NCBI RefSeq assembly: GCF_004762045.1 | Contig: NZ_SJOM01000007.1 | Coordinates: forward strand, 3,647,008 to 3,711,007 | DNA: 64,000 bases | Reading direction: 5' to 3' | Origin: Mycobacterium sp. DL99 | GTDB lineage: Bacteria; Actinomycetota; Actinomycetes; Mycobacteriales; Mycobacteriaceae | Part shown: positions 49,662 through 61,880 of the stretch, in pieces | How positions within the stretch are numbered: the first letter of the stretch is position 1 | How the letters are laid out: each line of letters begins with the position of its first letter | Made by a program: the position numbers and the translations under genes | The notes under the pieces: model-generated | The model's input: the letters and a program-made list of their open reading frames with translations, nothing else | Told to the model about the DNA's origin: nothing | Database searches by the model: none

Positions 49662-50831
49662 GTGCGGACTTTCACGAGCGCCGAGCGCCGGGCTCGGCTG
49701 GCCCAGCGTCATTTCCTGAGCCGGCCGGCCTCCTCGGTCGTGGACATCGCGGGCTCCTTCGTCGGCCTGCACGCGACTGATCCATCCACCCCGTACCTGT
49801 CCCTGTGGGCGCGGCTGCCCGGTTTCACCGCCGACGATCTGGACGGCGAGCTCTATCAGCGACGCACGATCCTCAAGCACCTCGCCATGCGTCGCACGCT
49901 CTGGATCGTGCGCGCCGGGGACCTGCCGCTGGTGCAGTCCGGGGCCAGCGACCGGGTGGCCGGAAACGAGCAACGCAAGCTCATCGCCGATGTGGAGAAG
50001 GCCGGGGTGGCCGTCGACGGCGCCCACTGGCTGGACACTGCGTGCCAGGCGGTACTGGCCCACCTGCACGAGCACGGGCCCACTCCTGCGGCACAGCTGC
50101 GTACCGCACTGCCCGAACTCGCCGGCAGCTACAACCCGGCACCGGGAAAGCGCTGGGGCGGCGAGACTCCGCTTTCCCCAAGGGTTTTGACGGTTCTCGG
50201 GGTGCGCGGCGAGATCGTGCGGGGGCCCAATGACGGCACCTGGACCACGTCGCGGCCACGCTGGACCGTCACGTCCGAGTGGCTCGGGACCTCGGTGCCG
50301 CCGGCCGAGCCCGACCATGCCCGTGCCGAGCTGGTGCGGACCTGGCTGGGGACGTTCGGCCCGGCCACGGTCTCCGACATCAAGTGGTGGTTCGGCAACA
50401 CCCTGACCTGGGCCCGCCACGCGTTGCGCGATATCGGTGCCGTCGAGGTGGACTTGGAAGGCGCTCCCGACGCCGTGGGTTATGTGCTGCCGGATGACCT
50501 CGACGTAGAGCCGGAGCCCGAGCCGTGGGCGGCCCTGCTGCCCGGTCTGGACGTCACCACCATGGGCTGGTTCGACCGCGACTGGTATCTGGGCGATCAC
50601 CGCGGCCAGGTTTTCGACACCAATGGCAACGCCGGGCCCACGGCGTGGTGGAACGGCCGGATCGTGGGCGGCTGGGGTCAGGACACCGACGGTCGGATCG
50701 AGTTGCACCTGCTCGAGGAGATCGGCCGTGACGGCACCCGCGCGTTGCAGCAGCGCGCCGACGCGCTGACCGAATGGCTCGCCGGGGTGCGCACCAAACC
50801 CCGGTTCCCGTCGCCGCTCTCCAAGCGCTGA
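49662..50831 (+). CDS. winged-helix AlkZ-like family protein (HTH_42)
   Basis: 389 residues of the HTH_42 family, which includes the AlkZ/YcaQ DNA glycosylases that unhook crosslinks. Three winged-helix modules are suggested by RRARLAQRHFLSR, LAMRRTLWIV and TVSDIKWWFGNTLTWARHAL; the QxQ/QxD catalytic motif of true AlkZ is not obvious (VGLHATDPSTPYLSLWAR sits where AxQxQ-type residues occur), so activity is uncertain. GTG start directly after the previous stop; its own stop overlaps the next ATG (TGATG). Confidence 0.8.
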   Translation: MRTFTSAERRARLAQRHFLSRPASSVVDIAGSFVGLHATDPSTPYLSLWARLPGFTADDLDGELYQRRTILKHLAMRRTLWIVRAGDLPLVQSGASDRVAGNEQRKLIADVEKAGVAVDGAHWLDTACQAVLAHLHEHGPTPAAQLRTALPELAGSYNPAPGKRWGGETPLSPRVLTVLGVRGEIVRGPNDGTWTTSRPRWTVTSEWLGTSVPPAEPDHARAELVRTWLGTFGPATVSDIKWWFGNTLTWARHALRDIGAVEVDLEGAPDAVGYVLPDDLDVEPEPEPWAALLPGLDVTTMGWFDRDWYLGDHRGQVFDTNGNAGPTAWWNGRIVGGWGQDTDGRIELHLLEEIGRDGTRALQQRADALTEWLAGVRTKPRFPSPLSKR

Positions 50832-51397
50832 TGCGCATCGCGGGCTGGGCGCTGTTGACCCTGACCGGATTCGCCGTCGCCGGTCAGCTCTACGGGGCGA
50901 GTTTTCCCGGCGAACCATCCGACGTTTTCTATATCGCCACGCTGGCCCTGATCCCGCTGTTGGTGATCTGGTGCGTCGTCGGTGTCGCACTGCGACGCAC
51001 GGCCGGCCGCCGGGACTGGGCAGTGATGCTGGCAAGTCCCGTACCGGTGATCGCAGGCATCGCGCTGATCTGCACAAACGTTCCACTGCAACTGCATTGG
51101 CGGCTGGCGCAGCCATCGTTCGAGCGGGCCCTGCAGGCGTTCGACGAGGACGCCACCTTCGGCGAACACCCCGGCCATATCGCCGGCTACCCCATCGAGT
51201 ACATCGCGGGCCGGTCCGACAACTTCGTCGACTTCACGTACCGCGACGACCAGAACGGTTGGAACGGCTTCGCCTACAGCGCCGACGGCAGCGTGCCACA
51301 GACCGAACACAAGTCATCGGGCGACTACGTCATCAGCTGGACGAAACGGCTTGGCCCGCACTGGTTTGCGTTCCAGAGCTACCACACCTTTGGGTGA
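50831..51397 (+). CDS. membrane protein of unknown function
   Basis: 188 residues. Three hydrophobic helices lie in the first 95 residues (WALLTLTGFAVAGQLYG, VFYIATLALIPLLVIWCVVGVAL, VMLASPVPVIAGIALICT), then an outside domain (FERALQAFDEDATFGEHPGHIAGYPIEYIAGRSDNFVDFTYRDDQNGW) that looks like a small beta fold. ATG overlaps the preceding stop, so it is coupled to the AlkZ-like gene. Not recognised. Confidence 0.75.
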   Translation: MRIAGWALLTLTGFAVAGQLYGASFPGEPSDVFYIATLALIPLLVIWCVVGVALRRTAGRRDWAVMLASPVPVIAGIALICTNVPLQLHWRLAQPSFERALQAFDEDATFGEHPGHIAGYPIEYIAGRSDNFVDFTYRDDQNGWNGFAYSADGSVPQTEHKSSGDYVISWTKRLGPHWFAFQSYHTFG

Positions 51398-51423
51398 CCG
51401 ATTCGGTCGCCGCTGACGAAAAG

Positions 51424-53067
51424 CTAACGCCGCGTGCGCATCACCCTCGACTCGTCCCATACCGGGTCGGTCGATTCATAGACGAAGCCATCGGCCCCGA
51501 ACACCAGGAAGCGGTCGAACGATCGGGCAAACCAACGGTCATGGGTGACCGCGACCACCGTACCCGCGTAAGCGGCAAGTCCGTCCTGTAGCGCCTCGGC
51601 GCTGGCAAGATCGAGGTTGTCGGTCGGTTCGTCGAGCAGCAGAAGTGTCGCGCCACCGAGTTCGAGTAGCAGGATCTGCAGCCGGGCCTGCTGACCTCCC
51701 GAAAGTGTTTCGAACGGCTGTTCTGCACAGGCCTGCAGCTCGTAGCGAGCCAGGGCGCTCATCGCTTCGGTGCGCAGCCTGGCGTGCTCGACCATCACGA
51801 TCTCGCACGGTGTTCGGCCGGCGAGATCCGGGCGTGCGTGCGTTTGAGCGAACAGTCCGGGTGACACCCTGGCACCGAGTTGCGCGAGACCGCTGTACGC
51901 CACGGGCTCGGCGGTGGTGGCACCACGAGGCAATTCATCGGCCACCGCGGTCAGCAATCGCAGGAAGTGCGATTTGCCGGAACCATTGGAACCCAGCACC
52001 GCAACGCGCTCACCGTAAAAGATTTCCAGGTCGAATGGCTGCATCAGACCGGTCAATTCGAGGCTGTCGCAGACGACCGCACGCTTACCGGTACGGCCGC
52101 CCCGCAACCGCATCTTGATGTCCTGGTCACGCGGCGGCACCTCGGGTGGACCGGCCTCTTCGAACCTGCGCAGCCGAGTCAGCGCGGCCTGATACCGCGA
52201 CGCCATACCGTCGTTGTACGCGGCCTTCTGGCGCAGCTCGACGACGAGCGTCTTGAGCTTGGCGTGCTCCTCATCCCATCGTCGTCGCAGTTCTTCGAGA
52301 CGTTCGTTGCGGTCCCGGCGGGCCTGCGCATAACCATCGAACCCGCCACCGTGGATCCAGACGTGCCGCGATTCGACCGTGACGATCCGTTCCGCGGTGC
52401 GGTTGAGGAGCTCTCGGTCGTGGCTGACCATGAGGATCGTCTTGGTCGTCTCGCCCAGGCGCTGTTCCAACCACTGCTTGCCCGGCACGTCGAGATAGTT
52501 GTCCGGCTCGTCCAGCAGCAACACCTCGTCGGGTCCGCGGAGCAGCGCCTCGAGCACCAGTCGTTTCTGTTCGCCGCCCGACAGCGTGTTCACCAGGCGC
52601 CAGCGACAGGACTCGTAGGACATCCCGAGCGCGGCGATACAGCAGGCGTCCCAGAGAATTTCGGCGTCGTATCCGCCGGCGTCGCCCCAGCCGGCAAGCG
52701 CGTTGGCGTAGCGCATCTGGCTGGATTCGTCGTCACGCTCCATCAGTGCGAGCTCGGCCGCATCCACGTCGACCGCGGCGGCCCGCAAGCGAGGCGGCGC
52801 GACCGACAACAGCAGTTCGTGGACCGACGTCGAATCACGGATACCGCCGATGAATTGGCGCATCACGCCCAGGCCACCGCTGTGCGCGACCGTGCCCTGC
52901 TGGGGTACCAGGTCGCTCGAGATCAACCGCAGCAGTGTGGTTTTACCGGCGCCGTTGGGACCGACAAGTGCCGCCGTGGCACCGTCGGCGATCCGGAACG
53001 AGACATCGTCGAGGAGCTGCCGACCGTCCGGCAGCGTATGGCTGATGTGTGCGACCTCAACGTGGCC
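51424..53067 (-). CDS. ABC-F family ATPase (ribosome-protection type architecture)
   Basis: 547 residues from ATG 53067, two ABC domains: GPNGAGKTT/LSGGEQKR/LLLDEPDNYLD and GSNGSGKSH/LSGGQQAR/LLLDEPTDNLD, joined by a charged linker (ARRDRNERLEELRRRWDEEHAKLKTLVVELRQK) that corresponds to the P-site tRNA interaction motif. No membrane segment. Without the Uup C-terminal coil it differs from the ABC-F at 8473. Possibly a translation or antibiotic-protection factor; drug specificity cannot be read from sequence. Confidence 0.87.
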   Translation of the reverse strand, partial: GHVEVAHISHTLPDGRQLLDDVSFRIADGATAALVGPNGAGKTTLLRLISSDLVPQQGTVAHSGGLGVMRQFIGGIRDSTSVHELLLSVAPPRLRAAAVDVDAAELALMERDDESSQMRYANALAGWGDAGGYDAEILWDACCIAALGMSYESCRWRLVNTLSGGEQKRLVLEALLRGPDEVLLLDEPDNYLDVPGKQWLEQRLGETTKTILMVSHDRELLNRTAERIVTVESRHVWIHGGGFDGYAQARRDRNERLEELRRRWDEEHAKLKTLVVELRQKAAYNDGMASRYQAALTRLRRFEEAGPPEVPPRDQDIKMRLRGGRTGKRAVVCDSLELTGLMQPFDLEIFYGERVAVLGSNGSGKSHFLRLLTAVADELPRGATTAEPVAYSGLAQLGARVSPGLFAQTHARPDLAGRTPCEIVMVEHARLRTEAMSALARYELQACAEQPFETLSGGQQARLQILLLELGGATLLLLDEPTDNLDLASAEALQDGLAAYAGTVVAVTHDRWFARSFDRFLVFGADGFVYESTDPVWDESRVMRTRR

Positions 53068-53133
53068 CATACGTGCCAGTCTCCAGAACCGCACCGGCCC
53101 GGTGCAACCGAATTAGCGGCTGCACCGGGTCGA

Positions 53134-56028
<2,895 letters not shown>

Positions 56029-56089
56029 GCGTTTCCTTTCCCACGACAGACTTCACGCCCATGCTATGTGCGACCACCGACAAGCCCGA

Positions 56090-56095
56090 TACGGT
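56090..56095 (+). promoter_or_regulatory. -10 element of the MBL-fold gene
   Basis: TACGGT ends 6 nt before ATG 56102, predicting a leaderless mRNA. Confidence 0.5.
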
Positions 56096-56101
56096 GGCGC
56101 T

Positions 56102-56785
56102 ATGACCAGCCCTCACATCGCGGTTGACGACACGTACACCGGTCACCAGGAGCCAGGCACCGCCGCCCGGCGTACCCTCCCGAACGCCTCGATCATCAAG
56201 GTGTCAGTGGGCCCCATGGACAACAACGCCTACCTCGTGACCTGCACGTCCACCGGGGAGACCCTGCTCATCGACGCCGCAAACGACGCTGAGGTGCTCC
56301 TGGACGTGATCAAGCAGCGGGCACCCAAGCTGTCCCTGATCGTCACCAGCCACCAGCACTTCGACCACTGGCAGGCGCTGGCGACTGTGGCAGAGGTCAC
56401 CGGGGCACCGACGGCCGCGCATGCACTCGACGCCGAACCGTTGCCGGTCACCCCGGACCGGATCCTGGCCGACGGGGACACCGTGCGGATCGGCGACCTC
56501 ACGTTCGACGTGATCCACCTACAGGGTCACACCGAGGGTTCGGTCGCGCTGGCGCTCAAGGCGCCCGACGGTGTCACACACCTGTTCACCGGTGACTGCC
56601 TGTTTCCCGGCGGTGTCGGCAAGACCTGGCAGCCCGGTGACTTCGAGCGCCTACTGGGTGATGTGAGCGCCAAGGTGTTCGACGTCTACGACGACCGCAC
56701 CGTCGTATACCCCGGCCATGGCGATGACACCACGCTCGGCGCCGAACGTCCCCACCTCGGGGAGTGGCGCGAGCGCGGTTGGTAG
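56102..56785 (+). CDS. metallo-beta-lactamase fold hydrolase (Rv1637c-like)
   Basis: 227 residues of the glyoxalase II-like MBL group. Metal motif SHQHFDHW (HxHxDH), the third ligand histidine in LQGHTEGSVAL, the bridging Asp in FTGDCLFPGGVG and the last histidine in YPGHGDDTT are all present, so it should be an active dinuclear hydrolase of a thioester or similar ester. Divergent from uvrA. Confidence 0.9.
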   Translation: MTSPHIAVDDTYTGHQEPGTAARRTLPNASIIKVSVGPMDNNAYLVTCTSTGETLLIDAANDAEVLLDVIKQRAPKLSLIVTSHQHFDHWQALATVAEVTGAPTAAHALDAEPLPVTPDRILADGDTVRIGDLTFDVIHLQGHTEGSVALALKAPDGVTHLFTGDCLFPGGVGKTWQPGDFERLLGDVSAKVFDVYDDRTVVYPGHGDDTTLGAERPHLGEWRERGW

Positions 56786-56803
56786 TCAGTCAGCGGGTGT
56801 GGC

Positions 56804-57247
56804 TCAGCTGGTGTGGACGATGAGCACGTCGGTCTTCGACCGCCGTGCCACGTTCGCGGGCACCGAGCCCAGCAGCCGGCCGGCGATCGTGCTCAGGCCG
56901 ACATTGCCGACAACCAGCAGATCCGCCTGGACGTCCTCAGCCAACTCGACGAGGGCGTCGACCGGAGCGCCGACGACGGGCCGCTCCTCGATGTCCGTGG
57001 CGCCGGCGGCCTTCGCACGGTCGGTCGCCTCGCGCAGGATGGCGTAGATCGGCGCATTGCCGGCCATCTTGTAGCCCTCGTCCTTGAGCACATCGGCGGC
57101 ACGCTGATCTTCGCTCTGGGGGAAGTACGCGGTTGCCACGATCAGTTTGGCATTCGAGCCGGCGGCAATCTGACCGGCGCGGTCGACTGCACGCAACGAC
57201 GAATCAGATCCGTCCGTGCCGACCACCACGGTTCGATACGCGCTCAT
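56804..57247 (-). CDS. universal stress protein (Rv1636-like)
   Basis: 147 residues, single UspA domain. The nucleotide-binding motif G-x2-G-x9-G(S/T) is seen in VVGNVGLSTIAGRLLGSVPANV. The M. tuberculosis ortholog Rv1636 and its M. smegmatis counterpart are known to bind cAMP, and a cyclase gene lies in this window (27409-28326), so it may serve as a cAMP buffer. ATG 57247 is preceded by GGGAGGG. Probable -10 TACTGT at 57285-57290 on the minus strand. Confidence 0.9.
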   Translation of the reverse strand: MSAYRTVVVGTDGSDSSLRAVDRAGQIAAGSNAKLIVATAYFPQSEDQRAADVLKDEGYKMAGNAPIYAILREATDRAKAAGATDIEERPVVGAPVDALVELAEDVQADLLVVGNVGLSTIAGRLLGSVPANVARRSKTDVLIVHTS

Positions 57248-57596
57248 CAATACCCTCCCACTGTCAGTTGCAACGCCACCCGAGACAGTAACCCGTCGCC
57301 CGCTGACCAGGGGTGCGAATCACGACACCCATACGGACAACCGACAACTGGACCCACTTTTGGCGTCCCGAACGGCGAATCGGCACTGATGTTAACCCTC
57401 GGGACCGCAAAAACGATGCTGACCGTGACGTAGTCGACGCCGATCGAATCAGGGTTGCCGTCAGGACGATTCGCCGCACGTAGTGACCCAGCTCATCTAC
57501 ACCGCATGCGGTGGGCAATAGTGCTGTCGGAGAGAGCGAGTCGGGCGCCTCAGGTTACTGTTTGCCATGGGTTGAGGGGGTGGCACGGTCGCTGAC
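57248..57596. other. 349-nt intergenic region between divergent usp and glycosyltransferase genes
   Basis: No gene with mycobacterial codon use is seen here. Matching GGTTACTGT segments occur at both ends: minus strand 57285-57293 (toward usp) and plus strand 57553-57561 (toward the glycosyltransferase), each in -10 position for its gene. The middle has the low-GC patch CACTTTTGGCG and GTTAACCCTC around 57356-57396. No DosR-type box was recognised. Confidence 0.5.
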
Positions 57597-59135
57597 GTGG
57601 ATTTATCGCTGAATGAGCACGCCGAGGGCGCGGGCGGGCGAGTCGATCGACAAGCCCGCTTCGACGCCGTGGCGGTGGCCGCATTTGCGGTCGTGCTGAG
57701 TGCCGCGGGGGCGGCCCGTCCATCACTGTGGTTCGACGAGGCCGCCACCATCTCGGCGGCTACCCGATCGGTTTCGCAGCTGTGGGACATGATCGGCAAT
57801 ATCGACGCCGTGCACGGGCTTTATTACCTCGGCATGCACGGCTGGTTCACCGTCTTCCCGGTAACCGAGTTCTGGTCCCGGTTCTCCAGCTGCCTGGCCG
57901 TCGGCGGCGCCGCAGGCGGAGTCGTAGTTCTCGGCCGGCAGTTCAGCACCCGGACGTTATCGGTCTGTGCCGGAGTTCTTTTCGCGATGCTGCCAAGGAT
58001 CACGTGGGCCGGTATCGAAGCTCGTTCCTATTCGTGGTCGACGCTGGCGGCGGTGTGGCTGACGGTTCTGCTGGTCGTCGCGATCCGGCGCGACCGCCCT
58101 GCACTGTGGGTGTCATACGGTGCGCTGCTGGCGGTTTCGACGGTGCTGAACATCTTCGTGGTGTTGATGGTGGTTCCACACGCGGTTGCCGTCGCAGTGC
58201 TCTGCAACCGTCGTCGCACTCGAACCGCCTGGGCCGCGGTCACCGCGGCTGCAGTGCTGGTCGTGGTTCCGTTCGTCCTGTGGTGCCGTTCGCAGAGCTT
58301 TCAGGTCGGCTGGATCTCCCCGCCGGGTCTGCACACCGTCACTGAGGTCGCCTTGGAGCAGTACTTCGACCACAGCGTGGCCTTCGCGCTACTGGCGGCC
58401 GCCGTTCTGAGCGCACCCCTGCTGGTTCGACGGCTGCGGCCCACCGGTGAGGGCACCCGGCGGCTGATGGTCGTGGCCGCGGCGTGGGTCGTTGGGCCGA
58501 CCGCAGTCCTGTTGGCGTATTCAGCTGTGGCGCAACCGCTTTACTACCCGCGGTACCTCTCCTTCACCACGCCGGCGATGGCGCTGCTGCTCGCCGTGTG
58601 TGTGGTGGCGGTGGCCCGCAGCCGGGAATGGATCACGGCCACTCTGGCGGTGTTCGCCCTGGCCGCGACACCGAACTACATCACCGTGCAACGCGGTCCA
58701 TACGCCAAGGAGGGCATGGACTTCAGCCAGGTCGCAGACGTCATCTCGGCGCACTCATCCCCCGGCGACTGCGTGATCTTCGACAACACCACCTCGTGGA
58801 AGCCGGGTCCGATCCGCCCCATCACCGCCGCTCGGCCGGCCGCCTATGCCGACCTGGTCGACCCCGGTCGGGGTAAGCGGGCCTGGCAACGAAATCGGTT
58901 GTGGGATGCCCACCTCGGGATCTGGGGTGTCGCCGACCAGGTGCGCCGGTGCACCGTGCTGTGGACCGTGTCCGAACGCGACGCTTCGGTGCCCAGCAGG
59001 CAGAGCGGCCAACGCCTGGCGCCCGGACCGCGACTGGACCGCGCCCCGGCGTATCAGGTACCCGAAAGCATGGGCTTCCACATCGTCGAACGATGGCAAT
59101 TCAACTTCGCCCAGGTGGTCAAGTCCACGCGCTGA
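57597..59135 (+). CDS. GT-C family membrane glycosyltransferase (Rv1635c-like)
   Basis: 512 residues, about ten membrane helices. The first extracytoplasmic loop carries the metal/catalytic acidic motif WFDEAATISAATRSV (Asp47, Glu48) of polyprenyl-phosphate-sugar-dependent GT-C enzymes, and the C-terminal 130 residues form a soluble domain. It stands next to usp exactly where M. tuberculosis has Rv1635c, a mannosyltransferase that starts the mannose caps on lipoarabinomannan. GTG 57597 is used, with GAGGGGG some distance upstream. By position and topology this is the likely ortholog, so it may add mannose to a lipoglycan; the substrate is inferred. Confidence 0.8.
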   Translation: MDLSLNEHAEGAGGRVDRQARFDAVAVAAFAVVLSAAGAARPSLWFDEAATISAATRSVSQLWDMIGNIDAVHGLYYLGMHGWFTVFPVTEFWSRFSSCLAVGGAAGGVVVLGRQFSTRTLSVCAGVLFAMLPRITWAGIEARSYSWSTLAAVWLTVLLVVAIRRDRPALWVSYGALLAVSTVLNIFVVLMVVPHAVAVAVLCNRRRTRTAWAAVTAAAVLVVVPFVLWCRSQSFQVGWISPPGLHTVTEVALEQYFDHSVAFALLAAAVLSAPLLVRRLRPTGEGTRRLMVVAAAWVVGPTAVLLAYSAVAQPLYYPRYLSFTTPAMALLLAVCVVAVARSREWITATLAVFALAATPNYITVQRGPYAKEGMDFSQVADVISAHSSPGDCVIFDNTTSWKPGPIRPITAARPAAYADLVDPGRGKRAWQRNRLWDAHLGIWGVADQVRRCTVLWTVSERDASVPSRQSGQRLAPGPRLDRAPAYQVPESMGFHIVERWQFNFAQVVKSTR

Positions 59136-59136
59136 G

Positions 59137-59988
59137 TCAGTCGCGGCGGCGGCCGAAGTACAGCTCCTGGGTCGTCGAGCACACGAGTTCCCCACCGCGG
59201 TTGTAGACGGTGGCGCTGGCCAGGCCGCGCCCGTTGACACCGCTGGGTGAAACCTGGTCGGACAGCACCCAATCCGTCAGATCGGCGGGACGGTGGAACC
59301 AGACGGCCAGGTCGATCAACGCCGAGAAAACGGTCACGTGGGTGCCACGCCGCGCCGACAGGGCGGAATCCAACAATGCGGTGCCCGAAAAATACGTCAG
59401 CAGACAGCTGTTGATGATCGGATCGTCGGTGACCGGTTCGCCCATGCGCCACCACATCCGGGTGCGCTCCGGCGGTTCCGGCAGATCGATCGCCAGCCGC
59501 GGGGGCGGGTCGATGTAACGTCGCTCGATCCACTGCGGGCGCACCCAGAACCCGTCGGCCTCGTCGGCAAACGCCTGCAACTGTTCCTCGACCGGGGGCA
59601 GGGTTTCGGGATCGGGCACCGCGGGCCGGGGTTGCTGATAATCCGCGGCGTCCATGGGGACGCTGAACGAGACGAGCGCTTCCAGCAACACCTCGCCACC
59701 TTGTCGGCCGATGACCCGGCGGGTGGACAGCGAGCCGCCGTCCCGCAGGTTGTTCACCTCCATCTGCACCGGATACCGGGCGTCCCCAGCGCGCAGCAGA
59801 TAAACGTGCAGGCTGTGCGGCGATCGGCCGGGCACGGTGCGACTGGCCGCCATCAACGCCTGGGCCGCGATATGCCCACCCACGATGTGATGGCTGGGGT
59901 TGTCCCGCTGTTCGGCGACGTAGGTGCCGTCATCCGACTCCACCAGATCGAGGGTGGACAGGATGTCGGCAAGGGGCAGCATGGGCAC
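59137..59988 (-). CDS. acyl-CoA thioesterase II (TesB family)
   Basis: 283 residues, double hot-dog fold. Blocks typical of TesB: HHIVGGHIAAQALMAASRTV, SLHVYLLRAGDARYPVQMEV, SLSTRRVIGRQGGEVL and, near the end, FHRPADLTDWVLSDQVSPSGVNGRGLASATVY with the catalytic Asp-Gln region. It hydrolyses medium/long acyl-CoA. GTG 59988 lies 6 nt after AATAAT, a possible -10. Convergent with the glycosyltransferase, 1 nt apart. Confidence 0.9.
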   Translation of the reverse strand: MPMLPLADILSTLDLVESDDGTYVAEQRDNPSHHIVGGHIAAQALMAASRTVPGRSPHSLHVYLLRAGDARYPVQMEVNNLRDGGSLSTRRVIGRQGGEVLLEALVSFSVPMDAADYQQPRPAVPDPETLPPVEEQLQAFADEADGFWVRPQWIERRYIDPPPRLAIDLPEPPERTRMWWRMGEPVTDDPIINSCLLTYFSGTALLDSALSARRGTHVTVFSALIDLAVWFHRPADLTDWVLSDQVSPSGVNGRGLASATVYNRGGELVCSTTQELYFGRRRD

Positions 59989-60071
59989 GGCAGCATTATT
60001 CGATGCGGTGTCTTGCTGTTTGCGACGGGGTGGCGATGTGGGTCTCGTCGGCCCCATTGAGCAGTTCAGCG

Positions 60072-61043
60072 TCAGGGCTCACCGTCTGACCCCAGCTCGG
60101 AGACGGAGGCTGCCCACCGCGGCAACCAGACGTTCGGCTCGTGCGGCGAGGTCCGACGGTCTGCACCGAGGTGGGCACGCAACGCGGCCAAGCCGGGGTT
60201 CGAGTTCGTCGTGAGCCAGATCAACGAGTGCGGGTAGATCGGTGTCGGGTCGCGCAAGGGTATCCGTCGCAGTCCGTATTGCGCGGGCCAGAAGTAGCGG
60301 TCACGTCTACCCACCAGAGTTGCCACACTCGGGTCGTCGCGCAGACGCTCCAACAAGGCCTCGTCACCGAAATGAGGACCGTGGCTGTCAATCGACAATC
60401 CGAACGCTCTCGCAAGGTCGTCATAGAACACAGCCCACTCGGCGCCGGGGACGATACCCGGAATCCAGATTCGGAACCCGCGTAGACAGCTCGGCGTCAG
60501 GCTGTCCTCGGCAGCAAGCGAATGTTCGGGCCCCACAAGCACTTCGAGTTCGTGGTCGATGGCGCGAGCGGCCACCACACCACGAGGCAGGTCGTCGGAC
60601 GGCAGGGTGACCGCGCGAAACGAAGCGTCGATCGTTCCCGACTGGACGGCGGACAACGCCCCGCTGAGGTTGTTGTCGAGCAAGGTCACCACTTCGACCC
60701 GCACGCTGGGATTCGCGACGTGGAAATCTTGGAATACAACCGACGGTGCGATGCGGCGATGGGTGACGTCAACGCGCAGAACCCGTTTCTGCGACCGGAC
60801 GGAGTGCCATGCGCGCTCGGCGGCGCGAAGCAACTCACGTGCCTGCGGAAGAAACGCCTGTCCGTCGGCAGACAGGCGTACACCATGGGCAGTACGTACG
60901 AATAACGCGGTGCCCAACGCGCGTTCAAGCGCGGCGACGCGTTTCGACACTGCCTGCGGCGTGATGCTCAACTCGTCTGCTGCACCTTGGAATTGGCCTA
61001 GTTCAGCCGCAACGACGAAAGTACGCACCCCCTCAAGGTCCAA
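60072..61043 (-). CDS. LysR family transcriptional regulator
   Basis: 323 residues. N-terminal winged helix (VRTFVVAAELGQFQGAADELSITPQAVSKRVAALERALGTALF) and a substrate-binding domain. The start appears to be TTG 61043 (MDLEGVRTF). Divergent from the acetyltransferase at 61126 with an 82-nt gap, so this gene is the probable target. Confidence 0.88.
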   Translation of the reverse strand: MDLEGVRTFVVAAELGQFQGAADELSITPQAVSKRVAALERALGTALFVRTAHGVRLSADGQAFLPQARELLRAAERAWHSVRSQKRVLRVDVTHRRIAPSVVFQDFHVANPSVRVEVVTLLDNNLSGALSAVQSGTIDASFRAVTLPSDDLPRGVVAARAIDHELEVLVGPEHSLAAEDSLTPSCLRGFRIWIPGIVPGAEWAVFYDDLARAFGLSIDSHGPHFGDEALLERLRDDPSVATLVGRRDRYFWPAQYGLRRIPLRDPTPIYPHSLIWLTTNSNPGLAALRAHLGADRRTSPHEPNVWLPRWAASVSELGSDGEP

Positions 61044-61125
61044 CCGTCAGTCCCCACCGTTGGTTGCGTCGTGCGTGCGTGTCAGTTGTTTGATGCTCGA
61101 CTACGTTCGCTGCTGGGATCTGTCC

Positions 61126-61680
61126 ATGCCTCATCTGACATCTGGCCGCTTGTACATCGACACACCTGAATGGGCTCAAGTGGCCCGACGGATAGAACAG
61201 GTCACAACACTCACATCGCGCCTCAATCTGCTGCCGTTCGATGCGGCGGAGGAACGGGCGGCGCTGCTTGCGGAGGTTTTCGGACAACCTCTCTCGGACA
61301 CCGTCACGCTCTATCCGCCGTTCTTCACCGACAATGGGCTCAACACCGGCTTCGGCGAAAATGTGTTCGTCAACCAGGGATGCAGATTCATGGACCAGGG
61401 CGGCATCTGGATCGGTGACGGAACCATGATCGGTCCGAACACCCACCTCATCACCTCCGGACACCCCGTACCGCCTGCAGAACGGCGAGAGTACATCGTG
61501 GCTGCGCCGATAGCGCTTGAGGACAACGTGTGGCTCGGCGCCGGTGTCACGATTCTGCCCGGTGTCACCGTGGGCACGAACTCGGTAGTCGGTGCCGGTG
61601 CGGTTGTTGCGTCGGATGTTCCACCCGACACGCTCGTCACGGGACCGGCTGCCGCAACCAGGAAGCAGTGGGGAGACTGA
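61126..61680 (+). CDS. maltose/galactoside O-acetyltransferase-like protein
   Basis: 184 residues of the LacA/Maa/NodL left-handed beta-helix family: an N-terminal Mac helical part, then hexapeptide repeats (GENVFVNQGCRFMDQGGIWIGDGTMIGPNTHL, VTILPGVTVGTNSVVGAGAVV). The catalytic histidine is in TSGHPV. ATG 61126 is preferred; ATG 61093 is in frame but adds an unconserved lead. Acetyl acceptor unknown. Confidence 0.9.
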   Translation: MPHLTSGRLYIDTPEWAQVARRIEQVTTLTSRLNLLPFDAAEERAALLAEVFGQPLSDTVTLYPPFFTDNGLNTGFGENVFVNQGCRFMDQGGIWIGDGTMIGPNTHLITSGHPVPPAERREYIVAAPIALEDNVWLGAGVTILPGVTVGTNSVVGAGAVVASDVPPDTLVTGPAAATRKQWGD

Positions 61681-61748
61681 CTGCCCTATCCGGAGCCATG
61701 CCGCGCCGTCGAAACTGACGACACTGCACGGCTCCGAACGGATCCCAG

Positions 61749-61819
61749 AGCGAGTGACGGGATTCGAACCCGTGTAAACGGCTTTGCAGGCCGCTTCCTA
61801 GCCACTCAGACACACCCGC
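61749..61819 (-). tRNA. tRNA-Cys (GCA)
   Basis: On the minus strand: acceptor GCGGGTG pairs with CACTCGC, anticodon loop CTGCAAA with anticodon GCA in a GCGGC/GCCGT stem, T arm ACGGG-TTCGAAT-CCCGT, short variable loop. 71 nt; CCA is not encoded. Complete and apparently functional. Confidence 0.95.
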
Positions 61820-61880
61820 ATCGATTGGCTACTGTGCCAGGCACTCCGGCGCCCGCCCATAGTTTCGATCTCAATGATCA

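Noticed and set aside
57264..57518. 84-residue minus-strand open frame in the usp upstream gap
   Set aside because: No ribosome site, poor codon use, and it contains the usp promoter region.
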